DNA from: Actinomycetota bacterium
GTDB taxonomy: Bacteria; Actinomycetota; Thermoleophilia; Solirubrobacterales; Solirubrobacteraceae
Assembly: GCA_005885515.1 (NCBI GenBank)
Contig: VAWK01000050.1
Coordinates: forward strand, 23,784 to 87,783
Length of the DNA stretch: 64,000 nt
Reading direction: 5' to 3'
This document shows positions 27,163 to 35,977 of this stretch, one piece after another. Made by a program: the position numbers and the translations under genes. Numbering within the stretch: the stretch's first letter is position 1; every line of letters begins with the position of its first letter. The notes beneath the pieces were generated by a model. The model searched no databases. It saw only the letters and a list, made by a program, of their open reading frames with translations, and was not told the DNA's origin.

Positions 27163-27752
27163 TCCGCCGGCTGGTCGACATCGCGGTCTCGGCCGCGGCC
27201 CTGTCGCTGAGCGCACCGCTGCTGCTGGTGGCGGTGCTGGCGATACGCATCGAGTCACGCGGCCGCGCGATCTACCGGCAGCGGCGGGCGGGCAAGGATG
27301 GGGTGCCCTTCGACGTGTACAAGCTGCGCACGATGGTCGACGGCGCCGAGCACGTCGGCGCCGGACTGGCGGTCAACGCGAACGACTCGCGCATCACCCG
27401 CGTGGGCGCCCTGCTGCGCCGCACCTCGCTGGATGAGCTGCCCAACCTGCTCAACGTGCTGCGCGGCGAGATGTCGCTGATCGGCCCGCGACCCACGCTG
27501 CCGGTGCAGGTCGCGCAGTACACCGGGCGCCAGCGCCGGCGCCTGGAGATCAAGCCCGGCATCACCGGATGGGCACAGGTCAACGGTCGCGCGTCGCTGC
27601 GCTGGGCCGAGAGGATCGAGCTCGACCTGTACTACATCGAGCACCGCTCGCTGGCGCTCGACTTGAAGATCCTCGCGCGCACCCCGGCGATGGTGCTCGG
27701 CGGGAGCGGTGTGTACAAGGGACAGGCGGGCGGCTGGGAGGGCCGGCTGTGA
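27159..27752 (+). CDS. Priming sugar transferase (bacterial sugar transferase family)
   Basis: About 197 residues, GTG 27159 overlapping the previous stop. One N-terminal helix (VDIAVSAAALSLSAPLLL), then YRQRRAGKDGVPFDVYKLRTM, LRRTSLDELPNLLNVLRGEMS, IGPRPTLP and PGITGWAQVNGR, which is the complete signature of the family. It transfers a sugar-1-phosphate to undecaprenyl phosphate, the first committed step of repeat-unit assembly. It is a short form without the N-terminal multi-helix domain; the CapD protein upstream supplies a plausible nucleotide sugar. Confidence 0.93.
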   Translation: MIRRLVDIAVSAAALSLSAPLLLVAVLAIRIESRGRAIYRQRRAGKDGVPFDVYKLRTMVDGAEHVGAGLAVNANDSRITRVGALLRRTSLDELPNLLNVLRGEMSLIGPRPTLPVQVAQYTGRQRRRLEIKPGITGWAQVNGRASLRWAERIELDLYYIEHRSLALDLKILARTPAMVLGGSGVYKGQAGGWEGRL

Positions 27753-28747
27753 GCCGCGCGGCGGTGCTGCTGACGGGAGTCGGCAAGCGCTATGACATCG
27801 TCTCGTGCTTTGCCCGCCTGACCAACACGCTCGCCGCCGATCCCTCGCCGCTGGCGCCGGCCCAGTACGCCGCGCAGGTGCGCTGCGAGGTCCCGCTGAT
27901 CGGCGACCCGGGCTACGTGCCCGCGCTCGAGCGCCTGTGCGAGCAGCACCGCGTCGGGGCGGTGCTGCCGCTGACCGACCTGGACATCGTCGTGCTCGCC
28001 GAGGCCCGCGCGCATGGCCGCCTGCCGGCATTCGTGCCCTCGCCCGCGGTCGCGCGGGCGACGTATGACAAGTACGAAGCCCACCTGCTGCTGGGACGGT
28101 TGTCGCTCCCGTCGCCTCCGACAGCGTTGCCGGAGGACGATGACGACGGGCTGAGCTACCCGGTGATGGTCAAGCCCCGGCGCGGTTCGGGCGCGCGCTC
28201 GATCCATCTCGCCCACGATGCCGCACAGGCGCGCTTCTTCGCCGACTACATAGCCGAGCCGGTGATGCTCCAGCAGGCGATGGCGGGGCCCGAGCTGTCC
28301 ATCGACTGCCTCGGCGATCTGGACGGGCGCTGCATCAACGCGATCCCGAGGACGATGCTCGAGTCGCGCGGCGGCGAGTCGATCAAGGGCGCAGTCGTAC
28401 GCGACGAGGAGCTGATCGAACTCGGGCGGAGCACGATGGAGGCGCTCGCGGTGACCGGGCCGGCGACGATCCAGGTATTCCGCGATCCGGAGCTCGGCCT
28501 GAGGATCACGGACGTGAACACGCGTTTTGGCGGCGCCTTCCCGGCACCCACATACGCCGCCCTGCCGGGCCGCACCTACCCCGAGCTGATCGTGGCGATG
28601 GCCTCCGGCGAGACGGTCGAGCCGCACGTGGGCGAGTTCCGCGAGGGGACGACGTTCACCCGCTACTACTGGCAGCTGGAGCTCGACGAGCGGCTGTCGC
28701 CGACGGGCCGTGACGTCGTGCCCGGCGGTCCGCCGCCTCCGCGCTAG
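27749..28747 (+). CDS. ATP-grasp carboligase-like protein
   Basis: About 332 residues from GTG 27749. RAAVLLTGVGKRYDIVSCF is a glycine-rich N-terminal Rossmann-like strand; YPVMVKPRRGSGARS, GPELSIDC and LRITDVNTRFGGAFP are ATP-grasp nucleotide and metal sites, as in carbamoyl-phosphate synthase-like proteins. Such enzymes in polysaccharide loci add amino-acid or other acyl groups to sugars. The exact substrate is unknown. Last intact gene of the operon; the GTGA overlap with the sugar transferase supports co-translation. Confidence 0.85.
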   Translation: MSRAAVLLTGVGKRYDIVSCFARLTNTLAADPSPLAPAQYAAQVRCEVPLIGDPGYVPALERLCEQHRVGAVLPLTDLDIVVLAEARAHGRLPAFVPSPAVARATYDKYEAHLLLGRLSLPSPPTALPEDDDDGLSYPVMVKPRRGSGARSIHLAHDAAQARFFADYIAEPVMLQQAMAGPELSIDCLGDLDGRCINAIPRTMLESRGGESIKGAVVRDEELIELGRSTMEALAVTGPATIQVFRDPELGLRITDVNTRFGGAFPAPTYAALPGRTYPELIVAMASGETVEPHVGEFREGTTFTRYYWQLELDERLSPTGRDVVPGGPPPPR

Positions 28748-28785
28748 GCTCGGTGCGCCGAGCGCGGCACCGGTAGAATCGGGCC

Positions 28786-29849
28786 GTGGCCACCTTGCTT
28801 GCCGACCCGCCTGCCAGGCCAGGCGGCCAGCAGCAGCCTCCATCGCCGGCCGGGACACCGCCCGCGGGCGCGCCTGACCCAGGGCTGCAGCGGAGCTGTT
28901 CGAACTGCGGCGCGCCGATGCGCCGATGTGCGCCGAGCAGGATTGGTGCCTTCAATGTGGCGCGGCAGCGCCGGGCAGCCTGCACGCGGGCTCACCGCGA
29001 TGGCGCTCCGCCGCGGCGCTCCTCGCCGCGGCGGCCCTGCTGGTGGCCGGAGCCGCCGCGGCCGCGTATGCCGCTCTCAGCAAATCCACCGGCAAACCGC
29101 GCGCGCCCGTCGCACGGCTCGTCTAGACGCCCGCGCGCGCGCCGGGTGCGGCGGCGCCGCTTCCCCCGACGACGCCCGCGGTGCCTACGCCAACGACGCC
29201 AAAGCTCGGCGTTCCGGCAAAACCGCGCCTTCCGCTGGTGAAAAAACCGAACATCCCGCTCGCCGGCGCGGTGACGAAACCGCCGGCCGCGACGTCGCCG
29301 GCCACGACCACGCCCGCCGCTTCTCCGACCACCACGACGCCTAGCGCGAGCACGAAAACCTCAACCGGCGCCGGCTCGACCACCGAAACGCACCCCGCGG
29401 CGATCGTGCTGGACACGAACGCCGCCTCCACGTACAACCCCTACAGCTATCCCGCGAGCAGCTTCGGCGACCCCAGCCTGGCGATCGACGGCGAAACCTC
29501 GACCAGCTGGAACGCCAGGGTCGATCCGACCGTGGCTCCCAAGATGGCCGAGGGGCTGCTGATCGACCTGAAGACCGCGCAGCGGCTGTCGGCGCTGGTG
29601 CTCACGACCTCCACGCCGGGCATGACCGTCCAGGTGTACGGGTCGGCCAGCCACGCCGCACCGTCCTCGATCACCGACCCCGGCTGGGTGCGCCTGAGCG
29701 GGGTGCGCGTCGACAAAAAGCGCTCGCTGCGCCTCCCGCTGGCGGACTCCAAGCGCGCGTTTCGCTTCGTGGCGCTGTGGATCAGCGCCGCGCCGCCGTC
29801 CGCGCGTCACGTGAGCGTCAACGAACTCGAACTGTTCCCGGCGCGCTAG
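28786..29849 (+). pseudogene. Broken zinc-ribbon / transmembrane / discoidin-like protein
   Basis: Three consecutive pieces read as one protein when two lesions are repaired. Piece one (GTG 28786) ends in CSNCGAPM; an exact 8-bp tandem duplication CGCCGATG-CGCCGATG then shifts the frame. Removing one copy continues as CAEQDWCLQCGAAAPG, completing a four-Cys zinc ribbon, and a transmembrane helix (AAALLAAAALLVAGAAAAAY). A TAG at 29124-29126 then interrupts the same frame, which resumes with a Thr/Pro linker and a discoidin-like domain (SWNARVD, ending SVNELELFPAR). That domain matches the kinase at 11611. Either a recent pseudogene or sequence error; the 29181-29849 piece might still be made from its own start. 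Confidence 0.75.
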
Positions 29850-30760
29850 CGCGAGCGCGCGCGCGCCCGCTGCCGGCTGCCGCGCTTGGCGCCGGCGCCG
29901 CGCGGCGCCCACACCTCATCCAGGAAGGCGGCGATCTCGGCCGTCAGCCGCTCGGGACTGAAGCGCAGCTCCAGAAGCGAGTCGGCCTCCAGCAGGCGCC
30001 CGTTGGGCAGCTCCTCGACAAGCTGGCCGGCGTCGGAGAACGGGTGGACGGGATCGCGGCGGTGTCCAAGCACGAGCGCAGGCGTCTGGAAGGTTCGCCG
30101 CTCGTTCCGGTGGGGCGCGACGCGGCCAAAGAAAAGGCCTTGCAGCACGGCTCCGCCGGGTCCCGGATCCTGGCGGACGACGTCGAGCAGCACGTTGCCG
30201 TAGTCGGGCAGGATCGACCGCGGCACCGCGCGGGCGCCCGTCGCGAGCACCTGCATCCCGCGCTCGCCGAATGTGAGCGCGACCAGCAGCGGCGTGAACG
30301 CGAGCGCGCTCCACAGCAGCGCGTTGTCGAGCACGGGCATCTCGATCACCATCCCCCGCAGGCGCTCGGGATGGGCGAGAGCCACCTCGAGCGCGGCGTT
30401 GGCTCCCAGCGAGGTGCCCATCACCACCGCCTGCTCGATCTGCAGGTGGTCCATCAACCCCACGACCTGCTCGGCGAAGATCGTCATCGAGTATCGCCCC
30501 ATGTCGCGCGGGCGGTCGGACTCCCCGTGCCCGAGCAGATCGATCGTGAGCACCCGGTTGCCGAACGCGGCCAGGTCTTCGGCCAGCGGCCAATGCATGC
30601 GCTGCGAGAGCAGCAGGCCATGCACGAGGATCACCGGCCGCGCCCCGGCTGGAGCGCTCTTCGCCGTGCGCCCGCGGCCGCCCACCGGCGTCACCGCAGC
30701 GGGACCCCCGCCGAACTCCGAGTAGGCGATGCGCTGGCCCTGGAACCGGAACGAGGACAT
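29846..30760 (-). CDS. Alpha/beta hydrolase
   Basis: About 304 residues from ATG 30760 (GTG 30766 is possible). The track's long ORF back to 31327 runs through the SDR gene on the other strand. Motifs: VILVHGLLLSQR (oxyanion), VLTIDLLGHGESDRP, VMGTSLGANAAL (nucleophile elbow GTSLG) and a C-terminal Arg-rich tail. The catalytic His would be in the PNGRLLEADS-LLELRFSPERL stretch but is not obvious, so activity is unproven. Substrate unknown. It converges with the preceding broken gene, overlapping its stop by four bases. Confidence 0.82.
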   Translation of the reverse strand: MSSFRFQGQRIAYSEFGGGPAAVTPVGGRGRTAKSAPAGARPVILVHGLLLSQRMHWPLAEDLAAFGNRVLTIDLLGHGESDRPRDMGRYSMTIFAEQVVGLMDHLQIEQAVVMGTSLGANAALEVALAHPERLRGMVIEMPVLDNALLWSALAFTPLLVALTFGERGMQVLATGARAVPRSILPDYGNVLLDVVRQDPGPGGAVLQGLFFGRVAPHRNERRTFQTPALVLGHRRDPVHPFSDAGQLVEELPNGRLLEADSLLELRFSPERLTAEIAAFLDEVWAPRGAGAKRGSRQRARARSR

Positions 30761-30863
30761 CGGCACGCGAACCCTACATGGCGGCTCCTGGAGACGCTGC
30801 GTTCGGCGGCCCGGTAGGTTTTCTGCGCGCACGATTCCGCCAGCCACGATCGGGAGGACATCC

Positions 30864-31763
30864 ATGGCCAAGCAACCCCGCATTCTCGCCGGAGAGACCG
30901 CAGCCATCACCGGGGCGGCGCGCGGGATCGGACGGGCGACGGCCGAGGCGCTTGTGCGCCAGGGGATGAGGGTGGCGATCGGCGACGTGGATCTCCAGAC
31001 GGCGCAGCGGACAGCCGCCGAGCTCGGGCCGAGCACGGTGGCGCTGCCGCTCGACGTCACCGACCGCGCCTCGTTTTCCTCCTTCCTGGACGAGGCCGAG
31101 CGGCAGCTCGCGCCGATCGACGTGCTCGTGAACAACGCCGGCATCATGCAGATCGGGCGCTTCATCGAAGAGGACGACCTCACGGCGCGACGGATGATCG
31201 ACATCAACCTCAACGGCGTGATCCTCGGCACCAAGCTGGCGCTCGAGCGCATGCTCCCGCGCGGGCGCGGGCACATCGTCAACGTGGCCTCGCAGGCCGG
31301 CAAGTTCGGCACTCCCGGGGGAGCCACCTACTCGGCGACCAAGCACGCCGTTGTCGGGCTAACGGAGGCGGTACGCGGCGAGATGCGGCTGATGGGCGCG
31401 GAGATCCAGCTCAGCTACGTGATGCCGTACGTGGTCAAGACGGAGCTCGGCTCCGGGCTGGGTCAGGCGCGCGGGCTGAGCGAGCTCGAGCCAGGCGACG
31501 TGGCGGATGCGATCGTGGAGGCGCTTCGCTACGGCACGGTGGAAGTGTGGGTGCCCAAGCGCTCGCGCCGCACCAACCAGATCGTCACCGTGCTGCCACG
31601 CCGCCTATCGGAAGCGATGGGGCGCGCGCTGAAGGCAGACCGCGTCCTGACCGACGCCGACGCAGGTCTGCGTCGCGGATATGAGCTGCGCGCCGCACGC
31701 TCTGATCCCGGGCTCGAGCCGGCCGAGGAGCCGGCGCGGCTGACGCCCGCATCCGGCGACTGA
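30864..31763 (+). CDS. Short-chain dehydrogenase/reductase
   Basis: About 299 residues; ATG 30864 has GGGAGG nearby upstream. Rossmann motif TGAARGIGRATAE, NNAGIM, catalytic Ser in VNVASQAGK and YSATK (Tyr-x3-Lys) are all present. Asp after the second strand (GDVDL) suggests NAD preference. The extended C-terminus (about 60 residues, RRTNQIVTVLPRRLSEAM) is typical of the retinol-dehydrogenase-like group. Monocistronic by spacing; divergent from the hydrolase at 30760. Confidence 0.9.
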   Translation: MAKQPRILAGETAAITGAARGIGRATAEALVRQGMRVAIGDVDLQTAQRTAAELGPSTVALPLDVTDRASFSSFLDEAERQLAPIDVLVNNAGIMQIGRFIEEDDLTARRMIDINLNGVILGTKLALERMLPRGRGHIVNVASQAGKFGTPGGATYSATKHAVVGLTEAVRGEMRLMGAEIQLSYVMPYVVKTELGSGLGQARGLSELEPGDVADAIVEALRYGTVEVWVPKRSRRTNQIVTVLPRRLSEAMGRALKADRVLTDADAGLRRGYELRAARSDPGLEPAEEPARLTPASGD

Positions 31764-31829
31764 TCGCGCCCCCCGCTCGCAACGGCCCGGCGATCGGCGA
31801 GCTGCGGCATGGCGGCGGCGAATGCGGAC

Positions 31830-32711
31830 TCAGCGCGCCAGCAGCCACTGCGCGATCAGCGAGCCGATCAGCGGTCCCTGGTCCTCCTGCAGGAAGTGGC
31901 TGGCGTCCTCGATCGGACGGGGCGAGGGGCGCCCGATCGCGGCTGCAAAGCGCTCGGCAACCGACAGCGGCAGCACCGGGTCGGAATCGGCCCACAGCAT
32001 CAGCGTCGGCCTGCGGTCAGCTTTCAGCGCCGCCTGGACTCGCTGCCCGGCCGCCGCGCCGGGCGCATCGGGGCTCTGCGGGATCAGCAGGGGAAACGCA
32101 CGCGCGCCGGCCTTCGAGGCGACATCGGGAAACGGCGCGTCGTACGCGGCGATCACCTCGTCCCCCGGATCGCGCTTGCACGCACCGCGCACGAGAAAGC
32201 CGACCGGTAGATCCTCGGTGCGCAGGACGAAGTCGCGGAACGCGATCCACGCATCGGTCATGCGCTGGTGTCCGGTGAACAGGCCGGTGTCGAGGATCAC
32301 CAGCCGGGCCACGCGCTCGGGGTTCTCGACCGCCAGTCGCAGGCCGATCGGCCCTCCCCAGTCGTGCACCACCATGGTTGCGTCGCGCAGGTCGAGGTCC
32401 TCGAGCAGCGTCCCGGCCATGGCCGTGTGGCGGTCGTAGGAATACCAGCCGATGTCCACCGGCTTGTCCGAGGCGCCGAAGCCGACCAGGTCGGGCGCCA
32501 CGCAGCGAAAGCCGGCGTCGCGCACGGGCGGGATCACCTTTCGCCACAGAAAAGACCACGTGGGCTCGCCATGCAAGAAGATCACCGGCGCGCCTTCGCC
32601 CTCGTCGCGGTGAGCCAGGCGCAGCCCGTCGACGTCGCGATAGCAGACCCTGAAGGGAAAGTCCGGCAGACCCTCCAGCGCCTGTTCGGGAGTTCGCACG
32701 GCCTCGCTCAT
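31830..32711 (-). CDS. Haloalkane dehalogenase-like alpha/beta hydrolase
   Basis: About 293 residues from ATG 32711. HGEPTWSFLWRK carries the oxyanion Glu and halide-stabilising Trp; VVHDWGGPIGL gives the nucleophilic Asp; a later Asp (WADSDPVLP) and DASHFLQED (His) complete the triad. This combination is typical of the HLD-I dehalogenase branch, which hydrolyses carbon-halogen bonds. Epoxide hydrolases share the Asp-elbow but usually have two cap tyrosines, so dehalogenase is preferred. No neighbouring halo-acid pathway is visible. Confidence 0.87.
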   Translation of the reverse strand: MSEAVRTPEQALEGLPDFPFRVCYRDVDGLRLAHRDEGEGAPVIFLHGEPTWSFLWRKVIPPVRDAGFRCVAPDLVGFGASDKPVDIGWYSYDRHTAMAGTLLEDLDLRDATMVVHDWGGPIGLRLAVENPERVARLVILDTGLFTGHQRMTDAWIAFRDFVLRTEDLPVGFLVRGACKRDPGDEVIAAYDAPFPDVASKAGARAFPLLIPQSPDAPGAAAGQRVQAALKADRRPTLMLWADSDPVLPLSVAERFAAAIGRPSPRPIEDASHFLQEDQGPLIGSLIAQWLLAR

Positions 32712-32757
32712 CGCGCGGGCGGAGCATACCCCGGAGCGCATCGGCTAGGCTCGCGCG

Positions 32758-33351
32758 GTGCACGGCGCGGCGACACTGCTCTCCCCGATGCTGGCAGCGG
32801 AGAAGAGCAAAGTGCCCTTCTACATAGCGGGCGGGGTGCTGGCGACGTGGGCGGTCATCGTGTCGGTGCTGTTGGGCCTGCGCAAAGCCGACTTCCCGGG
32901 CAACCTCACGGGGCAGCGGGTGGTGCTCGCGATCAGCGGCGTGCTCGTTGCCGGCGCCATCTCGACGGCCGTAGTGACCTCGAGCTCGCCCGAGAAGGGC
33001 TTGGCGGTGAAGACGCCGCCGCCGCCGGCCAAGGCAGGCGCGGCACCCGCATCGAGCAAGGCCGCGACGAGCGCTGTCTCGCTGGCGGCCGATCCTGGCG
33101 GGCTGCTGAGCTTTGACACCAGGAAGCTCAACGCCAAGCCTGGGGCGGTGACGCTCACGTTCACCAACGCCTCGCAGCTCGAACACAACGTCACGATCGC
33201 CGCAGGAAGCAAGGTGCTGGGCGCCACGCCGACCTTCGCGAGCGGCTCGCGGACGCTGCGGCTGAAGCTCAAGCCGGGAAGCTATACCTTCTACTGCTCC
33301 GTCCCCGGGCATCGCCAGGCGGGGATGGAAGGCACCCTGAACGTCACATGA
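32758..33351 (+). CDS. Membrane-anchored cupredoxin
   Basis: About 197 residues, GTG start. Two N-terminal hydrophobic segments (IAGGVLATWAVIVSVLLGL and VLAISGVLVAGAIST) are followed by an Ala/Pro linker and a plastocyanin-like domain. The four type-1 copper ligands are in order: His (LEHNVTI), Cys (FYCSVPGH), His (the same motif) and Met (AGMEGT). It probably carries electrons on the outer face of the membrane. It overlaps the next small gene by ATGA, and a TenA-like gene follows closely. Confidence 0.87.
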   Translation: MHGAATLLSPMLAAEKSKVPFYIAGGVLATWAVIVSVLLGLRKADFPGNLTGQRVVLAISGVLVAGAISTAVVTSSSPEKGLAVKTPPPPAKAGAAPASSKAATSAVSLAADPGGLLSFDTRKLNAKPGAVTLTFTNASQLEHNVTIAAGSKVLGATPTFASGSRTLRLKLKPGSYTFYCSVPGHRQAGMEGTLNVT

Positions 33352-33629
33352 AGCTGTACGTCTGCTGGGGCACCTTTCCCTCCCCGAGGCCGGGCGGGCA
33401 CCCGTGCGCCAACGCCTACCACGCCTTGAGGGATGCCGGCCACGAGCCCGAGGTGATCAGGTCCTACGGGTTTGCGCCCCTGCCCGCGTTCCTCAACCAG
33501 ACGCGCGGGCGCCGCGAGGTGGAGCAGCTCACCGGCAACCGCTGGGTGCCTACGCTGGTGCTAGATGACGGCGCCGTGATCGACGGCTCACGCGAGATCG
33601 TCGCCTGGGCGCACAGCCACCCGGCGTAG
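33348..33629 (+). CDS. Small thioredoxin-fold (GST N-terminal-like) protein
   Basis: 93 residues: [19 protein letters not shown], then [20 protein letters not shown]. The cis-Pro and the strand-helix order match the glutathione-S-transferase N-terminal/glutaredoxin fold, but there is no CxxC; two Cys (5 and 20) are distant. It lacks the helical GST C-terminal domain. ATGA overlap with the cupredoxin suggests a joint function, possibly thiol or copper handling; inference only. Confidence 0.75.
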   Translation: MKLYVCWGTFPSPRPGGHPCANAYHALRDAGHEPEVIRSYGFAPLPAFLNQTRGRREVEQLTGNRWVPTLVLDDGAVIDGSREIVAWAHSHPA

Positions 33630-33643
33630 ATGCGAGACGGCGA

Positions 33644-34321
33644 ATGGACGTAATTACCTCACTCGATCAGGCGCGGGCCGAGATCGACGTGCTCGAGCAT
33701 CCCTTTTACCGGCGCTGGCGCAATGGCGAGCTGCGCCCTCAGGAGCTCTCGAGCTACGCGCACCAGTACGGCCACGCGGTGATCGCCCTCGCGCAAGCGT
33801 CGGGGCAGGCAGCCCGGCACGCCGACGCCGACCACGCGGACGCCTTACGCGCTCATGCGGTCGAGGAGGCTTCACACGTCGAGCTGTGGGACCGATTCGC
33901 GCGGGCTGCCGCTTTGCGGCCGCTGCGCGTTCGCGCGGCCGCGGCCGCCGAGACGCGCGAGTGCGCACGCTCGTGGACGGCGGGCGAGGATCAGCTCGAG
34001 CGCCTGGCGGTGCTGTATGCGATCGAGGCCAGCCAGCCCGCGGTGTCGCGGACGAAGCTCGAAGGGCTGGTGCAGCACTACGGCTATGCCGTTGAAGGGC
34101 CAGCGGTCGAGTACTTCCGCGTCCACGCCGTGCGCGACCACGACCACGCCAGACTCGCGCGGGCGCTGATCGGGCAGCTGATCGAGCGGGCTACCGATGG
34201 CGGGCTGGCGACGTCACGAATGGTCCGCCGCGCGCGCCGGGCGCTGCGGGGCAACTGGCGCCTGCTCGACGGCGTGGAGGCGACCGATCGGGGCGCGTCG
34301 GCGCTCGTCGGGGACGGTTAG
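33644..34321 (+). CDS. TenA/PqqC-like (heme-oxygenase-fold) protein
   Basis: 225 residues, mostly helical. [37 protein letters not shown] and [14 protein letters not shown] place Glu and His residues like the diiron members of the TenA-like family (CADD/UndA type). It could be an iron-dependent oxidase or a simple helical scaffold. It sits 14 bases after the GST-like gene, so the three-gene set 32758-34321 may be one operon. ATG 33644 has GAATGG rather than a clear SD. Confidence 0.78.
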   Translation: MDVITSLDQARAEIDVLEHPFYRRWRNGELRPQELSSYAHQYGHAVIALAQASGQAARHADADHADALRAHAVEEASHVELWDRFARAAALRPLRVRAAAAAETRECARSWTAGEDQLERLAVLYAIEASQPAVSRTKLEGLVQHYGYAVEGPAVEYFRVHAVRDHDHARLARALIGQLIERATDGGLATSRMVRRARRALRGNWRLLDGVEATDRGASALVGDG

Positions 34322-34356
34322 ACCGCACCGCTCCGCGCGCCTGGCGGCAGCTGCGA

Positions 34357-35157
34357 TCAGCCTTTTCGGGAGCTCGCGCTGGGGGGGCTTGCAGCGCGCG
34401 CGGTCTCACGACACAGGCGCCAGGCGAACAGCACGGCGGCGACGGAGGTGGCGAGGTTGAGGCTCGACACGCCCGCGCGCATGGGGATCGATATGCGCGC
34501 GTCGGCGCGCGAGCTGAGCTCGTCGCTGAGCCCGTAGCGCTCGCCGCCGAAGGCCAACAGCGCGCGCGGCGGCAGCGCGTCCGGCGCGATCGGGTCTCCG
34601 CCGGGATCGACCGCGAGCAACGGGCGAGCGCCCGATGCGAGCGCGCGCCGGATGTCGACGCGAAGCACCGGCAAGGCGTAGTGCAGGCCGGCGGAGCCCC
34701 GCAGCGCGTCGGCGTGCCAGGGATCATGACCGCCGCCCGTCAGCACGCCAGCGGCGTCGACGGCGGCGGCGACGCGGACGCAGGCGCCGATGTTGCCCAG
34801 ATCGCGCGGGTCCTCGAGCAGGACGAGCGGCGCGGGGCGCGGGTCGGCGAGCACCGGTGCGAGCTCGAGCGCGGGGCGCTGGGCCAGGCTGATGACGCCG
34901 GTCGACGGTGCCCATGGCGCGAGCTGCGCGAAGACGGCCGGATCGACCGCGCGGGCGAGCGCGCGCACACGCGGCTGCACGTCCGCGGCGAGCTCCGCGG
35001 TGAGCCGGTCGAGCTGCTCGGCGTCGCTGCAGACGACCTCGAGAACGCGCGCGCCGAAGCGCAGCGCGTGCTTGAGAGCGTGAAGCCCCTCGAGCACCGC
35101 CAGCGAGCCATCGTGCCGCGCGCGGCCGAAGCGCGCGATGAGCGATCCGTCCTGCAC
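34357..35157 (-). CDS. TrmH/SpoU-family RNA 2'-O-methyltransferase
   Basis: About 266 residues from GTG 35157. The SPOUT knot motifs are visible: LVLLEDPRDLGNIGACVRV, LAFGGERYGLSDEL and ISIPMRAGVSSLNLATSVA. Members 2'-O-methylate tRNA or 23S rRNA using S-adenosylmethionine. The start is uncertain: the frame is open upstream through two copies of a VQDG-encoding repeat up to an ATG inside the divergent regulator. Convergent in expression direction with the TenA-like gene; no operon partner. Confidence 0.86.
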   Translation of the reverse strand: MQDGSLIARFGRARHDGSLAVLEGLHALKHALRFGARVLEVVCSDAEQLDRLTAELAADVQPRVRALARAVDPAVFAQLAPWAPSTGVISLAQRPALELAPVLADPRPAPLVLLEDPRDLGNIGACVRVAAAVDAAGVLTGGGHDPWHADALRGSAGLHYALPVLRVDIRRALASGARPLLAVDPGGDPIAPDALPPRALLAFGGERYGLSDELSSRADARISIPMRAGVSSLNLATSVAAVLFAWRLCRETARAASPPSASSRKG

Positions 35158-35195
35158 GCGCCGATGATCGCCGTCCTGCACGTGCCGATGATCGC
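35148..35195. repeat. 24-bp tandem duplication upstream of TrmH gene
   Basis: Two adjacent 24-base units, CGTCCTGCACGCGCCGATGATCGC and a copy with one C-to-T change. They lie at or just upstream of the methyltransferase start and about 110 bases from the divergent TetR gene. They may be a duplicated operator or a slippage product. Confidence 0.75.
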
Positions 35196-35305
35196 AAGAA
35201 CATCGACTGGCACCCGCGGGGAAGCGATGGCGCACGACCGGAACGCGCGGCCGCGATCGCGCGCCGGACGCCGCCCGCGGCTGCGGCGCAGATATTTTGG
35301 TTGCC

Positions 35306-35977
35306 ATGCCCGAGGCTCCGACCCCTGCCAGGGATCCCGCCGCCACCGGCGGGCTTCCCTCACCGAGCGCCGCTGCCTCGCGCCGTGGCCGGCGCGCGGC
35401 AGCCACGCGCGAGGATGTGCTGGCGCTGGTCATGCACCGCTACCTGCGCGGGCTGCGCGTGGACGTGCAGGCGATCGCCGCCGAGCTGGGGCTCGGCCGC
35501 ACGACCATCTACCGCTGGTTCGGCTCGCGCGAGGAGCTGATAGGCGAGGTGGTCGTCCGGGCGGCCGAACCGGTGCTCGCGGAAGCACGCAGCGGCGCGC
35601 GCGGCGAGGGCGCCGAGGCGCTGCTTGACACGTTCGACCGCTTCAACCGCAGCATCGCCGCGAGCACGGCGCTGCGGCGGTTCATCGAGCGCGAGCGCGA
35701 GGCCGCGCTGCGGGTGATCACCTCTTCGGGCGGACAGGTGCAGCCGCGAATCGTGGCCATGATCACGGCGCTCATCGCCGCAGAGGTGAGTGCCGGCGCG
35801 TACGAGCCGCCGCTGGAGCCGGCAACGCTCGCCTACGCGATCGTGCGACTCGCGGAGGCATTCCTGTACAACGACGCCGCCGTCGGCATTCGCGGCGACG
35901 TCGATCGCCTGCGCGAGGTCGAGGCCGCTATGCTCGGCCTGAAGACGGCTCGCACGCGCCATCCGAGACGCAGATGA
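35306..35977 (+). CDS. QsdR-like TetR-family regulator
   Basis: About 223 residues from ATG 35306. The helix-turn-helix (VQAIAAELGLGRTTIYRWFGS) is followed by the QsdR-type ligand domain (LIGEVVVRAAEPVL, DRFNRSIA, IVRLAEAFLYND). It probably represses or activates the dioxygenase gene with which it shares an ATGA overlap. A close paralogue is encoded at 49552-50217. AT-richer bases (GATATTTTGG) just upstream may be its promoter. Ligand unknown. Confidence 0.88.
   Translation: MPEAPTPARDPAATGGLPSPSAAASRRGRRAAATREDVLALVMHRYLRGLRVDVQAIAAELGLGRTTIYRWFGSREELIGEVVVRAAEPVLAEARSGARGEGAEALLDTFDRFNRSIAASTALRRFIEREREAALRVITSSGGQVQPRIVAMITALIAAEVSAGAYEPPLEPATLAYAIVRLAEAFLYNDAAVGIRGDVDRLREVEAAMLGLKTARTRHPRRR

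Noticed and set aside
29181-29849. Independent 222-aa gene
   Set aside because: It starts within a linker and is in frame with the upstream transmembrane piece; a broken larger gene is more likely, although internal initiation cannot be excluded.
30761-31327. N-terminal extension of the 493-aa minus-strand ORF
   Set aside because: It is antisense to the SDR gene; the hydrolase fold begins at 30760.
35148-35195. CRISPR-like repeat
   Set aside because: Only two adjacent units without spacers; a simple tandem duplication.
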